The translations under genes were made by a program, and so were the position numbers. A DNA stretch of 64,000 nt from Trebouxia sp. TZW2008. Its lineage: Eukaryota; Chlorophyta; Trebouxiophyceae; Trebouxiales; Trebouxiaceae. The stretch is from NCBI GenBank assembly GCA_002118135.1, contig BDIU01000013.1:62001-126000 (forward strand), in the 5' to 3' direction. Positions 23,401 to 32,400 of this stretch are shown here, one piece after another (positions within the stretch are counted from its first letter, which is position 1; every line of letters starts with the position of its first letter). The notes under the pieces are model-generated. The model ran no database searches. It was not told where the DNA came from and saw only the letters and a program-made list of their open reading frames with translations.

Positions 23401-26400
23401 GGGGGAGACCGTAACTTCACTCAAGACTGCCGTATCAAGTACATGACTGAAGCTGTGCTGCTGGCTCAAATTTTAGACAATGTGGATCTGGGAAGGTATG
23501 TTTGTGTATCTTGTAGTTTGTTGTAGCCGATCTTTGACTCCTACTGTATGCACCTGGTCAAGTCCTACAGCCCCACTAGCATGCATGCCAATGGTGATGA
23601 TGACGATGTCTTCAAGCACTGGTGGGCACAAGATGCGGCATGCAAAGCTTTCAAGCAGACGTGGCTGTGACCACAGATTGACTGAGCGTACATTGTGGCA
23701 GCAGCACAATTCTTTTGGACAGAAGTTTTGGCATACGGTAACAGGAGCTGTGCATGTGTAGCATTGTCAGGAACATATGCTGCTTGCACAGTGACCCTAA
23801 GCAGTGGCGTGTGAACAAAGCTGACAGTTACAGCCTGACTTGCAGGTATGGTGCCATAATAGTGGACGAGGCCCATGAGCGAAGCATCAACACAGACGTC
23901 CTGTTAGGCCTGCTTAAGAGAGCAGCCCACAAGCACCCACACCTCAAGATATGCGTCACCTCAGCCACAATAGAGACCGCTCTCTTCAGCACAATCTTTG
24001 GTCAGGCAGCTTGTGTGAACATACCAGGGCGTATGTTTCCTGTGAATGTGAAACACATGGTCATACCAGATGCTCAGGACTTGGCTAAGCCTACGGTGGC
24101 TGCTGTGCTGAGAATCTTGGATGAGACTGCTGCTGAGCAACAGCATGATGGTGGGCCTAACCAGAACAGAGGTGGCGATGTGCTTGTCTTCCTTACAGGC
24201 CGGGTATGCTTTTGCTTCAATCTATGTCTGTTCCTTCAGTATGGCATTTGCTACATTGTGTGCTGAGGATTTTGCGTGAGACTGCTGCTGAGCAACAGCA
24301 TACTGGTGGACCTAATCAGAATAGAGGTGGCGATGTGCTTGTCTTCCTTACAGGCCGGGTATGCTTTTGCTTCAACTTCAATCTGTGTCTGTTCCTTCAG
24401 TATGGCATTTGCTACATTATGTGCTGAGGATTTTGGATGAGATAGCTGCTACGTGTCAGCCTGATGGTGGACCTAACCAGAATCGAGGTGGCAATGTGCT
24501 TGTCTTCCTTACAGGCCGGGTATGCTACAATCTGGCATTTGCTGTGTCATGTGCTTGTTTTGCTGATAGGATGGGTAGGCTTTTGCTTTGATCTGTGGAT
24601 GTCCCTTTGATATGGCAACTGCTATATTATGTGCTGGGAATCTTGGATGAGACAGCTGCTGAACAACAGCATAAAGGTGGACCTAAGCAGAATAGAGGTG
24701 GCGATGTGCTGGTCTTCCAAGACAGGACGGGTATGCTTCTGCCTCGATCTAAGACACTGTGCGCCGCAAACCTGTGGCATCAACTTTGTCAGCATGTGAC
24801 AGCACCTTGAGCATTTGATACACCTTTGAGCCATGGTGAGCCACAGAGGTGAAGATATGCTTGTCTTCCTGACAGGCCGGCTATGCACTGCTTTGGCCTG
24901 TGTTTGTCTCTTTGATTGGGTATCTGCTACATCATGTGCCGAGGATTCTGTATGAATCAGCTGCTAAACGTCAGCCCAATGCCGAGTCCAACCAAATTGG
25001 AGGTGGCAACATGCTTGTCTTTCTGACTGGGCGAATAAGCTTTTGCTGTGATCTGTACCTGTTTTATCTGGCGTCTGCTGCATCACAGATTGTGTCAAGG
25101 CCATGGCACTGTACAGTCAGCAAGTGCCTCTTGTGCTCTGCAGGATGGTGTTGAGTCTGCCAAGAAAGAATTGGGCAGAAAGCTAAACATTCAGCGGTTC
25201 AAACACCTCCAGGATCTTGTCAAGCCTATGGCATTGTACAGGCAGCAAGTACCAAGAAAGAGTTGATCAATGCTTCTGTCTGTGCATCTAAACTTTGCAG
25301 TTGACGGTAGACCTTTCTGTGTCCCGCAGGATGACGTTGAGTCTGCTAAGAAAGAGTTGGACAGGAAGCTTAACCTGCAGCAGTTCCGGCACCTCAAGGA
25401 TCATGTCAAGCCCATGGCTTTGTATGGACAGCAGCAGCCAGCGCTCATTCAAGCTGCAGTAGCCAAGGGCCAACTGCACGAGAGGCGTGTTGTGTTTGCC
25501 ACAAACATGGCTGAGACTTCGCTCACAATAGACGGAGTGACTGTGGTTGTGGATGCTGGGTTCACCAAAGAGTCCCTGTATGACCATCAGAAGCGTATGA
25601 AGGTTTTACAGGTACAAAGCGCACCCTTGCTGTTGAAACAAAGCAATGTTTGAATGCACTAGAGTTCAAATCACGGTTCACAAAGCTCCAAATACATGGG
25701 CATTCACACATCTCACTCTGGTGTAGATGTGTTGCGCCTCAAGTATCTCAAGAGCAACACATGTACACCAGGTTTTCAATGGCCACATACGCAGTTCTAA
25801 ATGTATTTTCAATCCGATCACCGCAAGAGTATAGCATATGCATCACAGTGTTCACTCATACAGACCTGGAAAGACAGGTTTCGAACACCTAGCCCTCAAG
25901 GTGGAAAATGTAACATGTAACAAACTATGATTGGCACTATGCAGACCTTCAGAATCACACAGAGTTCAGCAAAGCAGCGTCAGGGGCGAGCAGGACGCAC
26001 AGCACCAGGCATCTGCTACCGCCTCTACTCAGAGGAGGATATGATGGCCATGCAGCCGTCACAGACTGCTGAGATCCTGAGAAGTCCCTTGGAGCTCACA
26101 CTTCTCAACCTCAAGCAGCTAGGTAAGAATCAGTCCCTTGTTGACGTGACTGTTTCTCAGTCAAAGAGCGAGACCCGTTGGGACAGTAGACGTCACAGTG
26201 AGATTGACTTGTCAATCAGTTGCAGTGTATGCGCAACTGCAAGCTTACAGCTCACATTGCTCAACCTCAAGCAGCTAGGTGAGAGCCAGGCCTTTGTTGA
26301 TGTGAAGCCTGACTGTAACTGCACTAGGCATCTGCTACCATCTATACTCCAAAAGAGTATGTGATGGCAATGCAGCCGTCGCAGACTGCTGAGATCCTGA

Positions 26401-29400
26401 AAAGTCCTTTGACGCTCACACTGCTCAATCTCAAGCAGCTAGGTAAGAGGCAGGTCCTTGCTGACTGATAGTGACAAGTGAATGGCAAGTATGCCGACTG
26501 TCTACTGACAGCCAGACAAGGGCCAGGCCCTTATGGACACTGAGTGTGACTGCCGCTGTTGATGTCAAGTCTGGCTGTAAGTGAATGACAGTGAGTTTTC
26601 AACACGTTATCCTGCTGTCGCTCAACAAGCGCAACTTCGCTGTAGGCATTGATGCTCTCGACTTTGATTGGCTGGAAGCGCCAGAGCAGGACAAACTGGA
26701 AACCGCAGTGCAGCAGTTAAGTTCATTGCAGTCACTGAGTAAGCGCAATACTATTGCAGGCATTGATGCTCAGGACTTTGACTGGCTAGAAGCGCCAGAG
26801 CAGGAGAAACTGGACACAGCTGTGCAGCACTTGCATTGCTTGCCGTCACTGAACAAGCCTAATTCTGCTGCAGGCATTGACGCCCAAGATTTCGATTGGC
26901 TGGAAGCGCCAGAGCAGGACAAGCTGGACACCGCAATGCAGCAGTTGCGCTACTTGCAGGCGCTTGAACCAGAGGGGCAAGGCTACAAGATCGCGCCTTT
27001 CGGCAAGCTGGTCATCAGCTTGCAGGCAAGTGATCAGCTGGCTTAAACCCAATGAACCCAATAACCCCAATAAACTCAAATAAATGTGAACTGCAATGAG
27101 CGGTCAAAGGCGTCACTACTATCAAAATGCATGGCCCTGCAACGCCTTGCAGTGAGAGCAAGAACTCACACTCAAAGGCCACTCAGGCATGACACCATCT
27201 TTGAGATATTTTATACCTATTAACAGTCTGGGGACCCTGGCTTTGTAGTCTATGCCCAGCGTAAAGTTCTGCGGCATTTGCCCAGCTTAGGCATAGAATG
27301 TCATAGATGGTGTCATGCCTGAGCAACCTTTGAGTCTGATCTCTTGCTCTCTCTTCGGACCATTGCAGGGCCATGCATTCTCATAAAGTATTTAGGGCAC
27401 TGCAGTCAAGACCGTTTTACTGCTTTCTGGCAGGATTGCCGTGTCTTCCCTGCATGCAGGCAATTATTGCATTGGCAATGCCAGCGCTCTGTGTTGACAG
27501 TGCCAGCATTTTGCTTTGACAATGCCAGCACTCTGTATTGACAGTGCCAGCATTTTGCTTTGACAATGCCAGCGCTCTGCATTGTCTCATGTCTGCAGTG
27601 CCAGACTCACATTGCCCCGCCATAGCAATCAATCTTTATGTCACATTTTGACCTGCACACACAACTTGAACCTGCAATGCAACCTATAGCACACTCTCTT
27701 GTGTCAGTCTTACCACGAAAGGCATAATTTAGCATTTTCAGTTGCGTTATCACATGTCCTGTTCAGAACTTGCTACTGGCTGCAGATGGACCCTCAGATT
27801 TGCAGAGTGGTGCACTATGGGATACAGAAGGGTATGGGACCCACAGCAGTAACCCTAGCAGCATTGCTTACAAGCGGAATGAGGATTTTCTACCATGTGC
27901 AGTCTGCTGATCCGCAGTCCAGGGATGCTATGAACAGGAGAAAGGCTGAGCTAATGGATGCAGAGGTGAGATCTTTGAGCATTGCAAAAAAGGCCAATTT
28001 TGCTGTTGTTTGACACAAGCTGTCAAAATCATTGGCATTTTCAGATTTTGAGCATTTTGCCCTTGGATCACACAGCAGATGCAGCTGTTTGCTGGCACAT
28101 CGAACAGAAATCTGTTTTTGCGGAAAGGAAAAGGTTGATTGACTGAGTAACCTGATTTCAAGTGTTCATGGTATTTCTGTTCTGCTGATTGTTGGAAAAG
28201 ATCACCGTAAGCACATGGATGAGGTCCTGTGACAGAGTATGGTCGCGCTGATTGAGACCTGCAACAATACCCTGGTCTGTGCAGAATGGGGATGTTGTCA
28301 CAGCTTTGAAGGTCTTCAAAAGATGGCTTGAAGTGGGCAGCGGAGTTTCAAGAACAAGATCACAAAATGCTACTCCAAGCAACAGCCGCCCAGGTTCTGC
28401 CAATGGCAGCCAAGCGGCAGATGACTTGGCAGATGACGTATCAGTCAATAGCAGTGAGTACAGTGGTGCTAGCACTGCATACAGCAGCCGATTTAGTCCC
28501 CAAGGACAGCAAGCAGCTGCTCACTGGTGCCAACAGTATTACGTCAACAACAAGACGCTGAGCATTGCAAGGGCGGCAAGATCTGACATCACCAGGCAGC
28601 TGGCCAGTGCAAGTATCGCAGTGGACAACCGCAATGAAGGCAGTTGTGGGGCAGGGGACATAAACAAGATGTTTGCGGCGGGGTTCTTCCAAAACCTAGC
28701 CAGCCGCCAGGGGAGAGAACCTAGCTTCCTCGCAGCTGAGGCTCAGCAAGTAGGGTTTGTGCATCCAAGCTCAGCACACCAGGAGCTCAATGCCAACAGG
28801 TACAGTGATTTCTCTTTATGATGACTGTGTTTGTCACCAAAGAAATTGACCTTATAGCAAATTCTCCTTACTCACAAGTTCCATTGCAGTCAAATTGCAG
28901 TGATTGGTTCCCAATTGCATTGTCCTTACAACAAATATGCCCTTGTATCTAATGTCCTCAAATCGAGGAAGTACTGTAGTTGCAGCATCATGCATCTTGG
29001 TGGAGCGGCAGCAGTCGTGTACTCAGTATACTGTAATCAAGACCATGCAAGTCTTACTTGATTGCCATTTGTTGCCTTCGCTGCATGTGGGCAACTCCTG
29101 CATCAGCAGTCATGATATACTCAGTACTGCAGCCAATACCATGTGAGTTTTGGTTGGTTGCCGTATGTTGTATTTACTGCGTGTGGGCAACTACTGTAGC
29201 AGCAGTCATGATGCATTCAGTACTGCAGTCAATGCCATTTGGGTGTTGGCTGATTGCCATATATTGTCTTCACTGCATGCGGGCAAGCATTGCATTAGCA
29301 ACGCCAGCACTTCTTGTTGTGTTATGTCTCAAGCTGCCAGGAACACTGTGATCCAGTCGTTATTTGGCATACAATCTACAAACTTGAGTTTAGCATCATA

Positions 29401-32400
29401 CCACTGCCGGTCTTACTAGCTTTGGTGCTCAGTAGTTGATACTTGGCATACCGTCTACGGGCTTCAGTTCAGCATTGGATTACTGATGGTCTTCCTATCT
29501 TTCAAACTTGGTGCTCAGTAATTGATACTTGGCATACTGTCTCCAGGGTTGAAGTGAGCATCATACCACTGACGGTCTTACAAGCTTTGGTGCTCATTAG
29601 TCGATACTTGGCGTACTGTCTATTGGCTTGCGTGAAGCATTGTACTACTGATGGTCTTCCTATCTTCCTTACTTGTTGCCCAGTTTGGTTCACTCACTCT
29701 GCGCTGCAAGGCCAACAATGAGAGTGTTAAGATCTGACCTGACGTGAACAGGTGGTCTCACTGGAGGGATTGATTGTGTCATTGATCAACTGATTTACTG
29801 ACTCATTAGCAGTCGACTAACTGATTGGTAAACTGATTGACAGGTGGTCACACTGGCTTGCATACTTGGAGCTGTTCCGTTCAAAGAAGACCTTCCTGAT
29901 GAGCGTTGTTCCTTTCAACATGGAGTGGCTGGCTGAGCTGGCGCCTGTGTACCACCAAGAAAAGCTTGAGATGCTGCAGGTGCGGCTTTATCCCCTGAAA
30001 ATCTCACTCAGTTGGCTTCTGATACATATTTGCTTCACGACTAAAGATTTGTCTGTGCATCAACTGCTGTGAATGGTGACAATTTCTGTCAAGAGTCTGC
30101 AGCTGGCACTTTTATGCCGTCAAGAGGAGCTGGAAATGTTGCAGGTACAATGCCGCCCCTTGCTTTCCTGGCAGCTGACTCAGACAGTAATGTATGACTG
30201 TAAACATGCATATGCATTACTCCACCAAATTGCTCCAATTGTCTTGGGTCATAATGAGAGCCTCTTTCAGTATCTGCTGCATGCATGCAAATTGTTATAT
30301 ACTACCATACTACCATGAAACCCTGTGTCTTCTGGTCAACAGCGCATTATTGAGCAGCTGCTGCCCACCTTCTGCTGCCTGCTTTGTGTGTTATGTCTTG
30401 CGGTATAGGTGAGTAGCATTGCTGCAATCATGCTTGACACCGCAACTGAGGAGTGCATAGCACTGGTTGCACCGTGTGTACTTGAAGCATGACATGCGTT
30501 TTGCTCGGGGGATGATAGTCATTGCAAGGCTGATACATGGTCACTACATGCCACTGACTGTGCAGGAGAGAGCTGTGGATGAGCGGAAGCTGGCCAATCT
30601 GATAGGCAACTGAAAGCATCTATAGCTGTTGACTACAGACATGAGAAAGAACATGTTACCTGGTGATGACATGTTAGTGCCTGTACAGGAAAGAGCTATG
30701 GATGAGCGCAAGTTGAACAATCTCAGCTTGGCTATGATCAGCACTCTAGTGGGCAAGCAGCAAAGTCACCTTGTAGCGCTCAAGAGGCAACTGCAAGCAT
30801 CCATAGCTGTGCAGTACAGACATGAGAAAGTACATGTTACCTGGTGATTAAGCGCTAGTGCCTGTACAGGAAAGAGCTATGGATGAGCGGAAGTTGACTA
30901 ATGTCAGCTTGGCTATGATCTGCACCCTAGTGGACAGGCAACAATGCAACCTTGTGGAACTTGAAGACGCAACTGCGACCATCCATAGCTGTGAAGTATG
31001 GAAATACAACAGTGTATATCACATGCTACTGCATGTACAGGAGAGAGCTATGGATGAGCGCAAGTTGACCAATCTCAGCTTGGCTATGATCAGCACTCTG
31101 GTGGGCAAGCAGCAGTGCAACCTTGTAGCACTTGAGAGGCAACTGCAAGCATCTATAGCTGTGGACTACAGAAATGAGGTTCTCACAATTTGGGCTCTGC
31201 CAAGAGACATTGACAACGCGGTTGCCCAAATTGAGCAAATGTGTGAGTCGCACAGGTACAGTCATGCTTGACAGCACATGCGGGCTCATGTTTGCCATCA
31301 CTGCTGTACCAGCTATACAGATACAAAGCGTTGAAACTCAGATCGTCTCTTCTCATGCAGAGCAAGCTTGTGCTGTGCACACCTGGGATTTGCGCTGAGT
31401 AGCGTAAACCAAAACTGTGATGTTGCTGCTGCTGCCGCTGCTGCCATTCTTTGCACCATTGTCAGAAACAGCATCAACATTATCATCGCTACGTTTGTAC
31501 TCTTTGTACTGTTGACTTGGTCCAGCATTTGCTCGCCATTGTTACCGTACACCTGGTAATTACATTTGCACACTTAACGATGCAAGCTCCCTAAGCGTTA
31601 AGCAGAAGCAGGGCGAGCAGTTGCAGGTGCCTTATCAGCCCCAAGTTCAACATGCTCCAGGTCATCAAAAGCTGATGTGCAGTATGGCTTTGACTGCAGG
31701 ACCTTTCGCCTCAAGGAGACTTTGTAGCTGCACAAGCCCGGAGGGACAGCTTTGTTTTTCTAATTGCTGTTATCCTTGACTCTGTGATTGTGATCTGTTG
31801 TCGTAGAATGCAGTCAGAGGCGACCACATGAGCATGCTTGCAGGACTTTGCTGCTCAAGGAGACTTTGGAGGTGCACAAACTTGGAGGGACCAGGGTGCT
31901 GTACGGCACTGGTTGTGCCATCAAGCGCTTGCTGCTTGGCAAGGAGTTTGTGAGACTTAACATTGAAGGACTGCCTACATCCTTCACACAGCAGCAACTG
32001 GTGGCCAAAATTGTTGAACTCCATCCTGCTGCTGAGGTGAGTTGATTATTGTCACTATAACAATTGTATAACAAATGAGCTGCATCCGGCAAATGCTGCT
32101 GGGGTACTCAAACCTTTGTAGCAACTTGTATGCTTGGCAAAAAGTTTGTGAGACTCAACATAGAAGGGCTGCCTACGTCCTTCAGTCAGCAACAGCTGTT
32201 GTCCAAATCTGTTGAACTCCATCCTGCTGCTGAGGTCAGTCAGTGATTATGGTTACATCTTGTACACTGTATTCTTGGCAAGGAGCTTGTGAATCCTGCT
32301 GCTGAGGCGAGCAAGCCTTAATGATTGCTCATGCGCTTGCTAGTGGAACTTTTGCAGTTGTGCAGGGTCTGCTTGTGGTCATGGTGCAATTAGCCCAAGG

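Noticed and set aside
29055..29690. Possible duplicated exons in the helicase intron
   Set aside because: The two arrays show no conserved open frame and match no exon of the gene, so they are called noncoding minisatellites.
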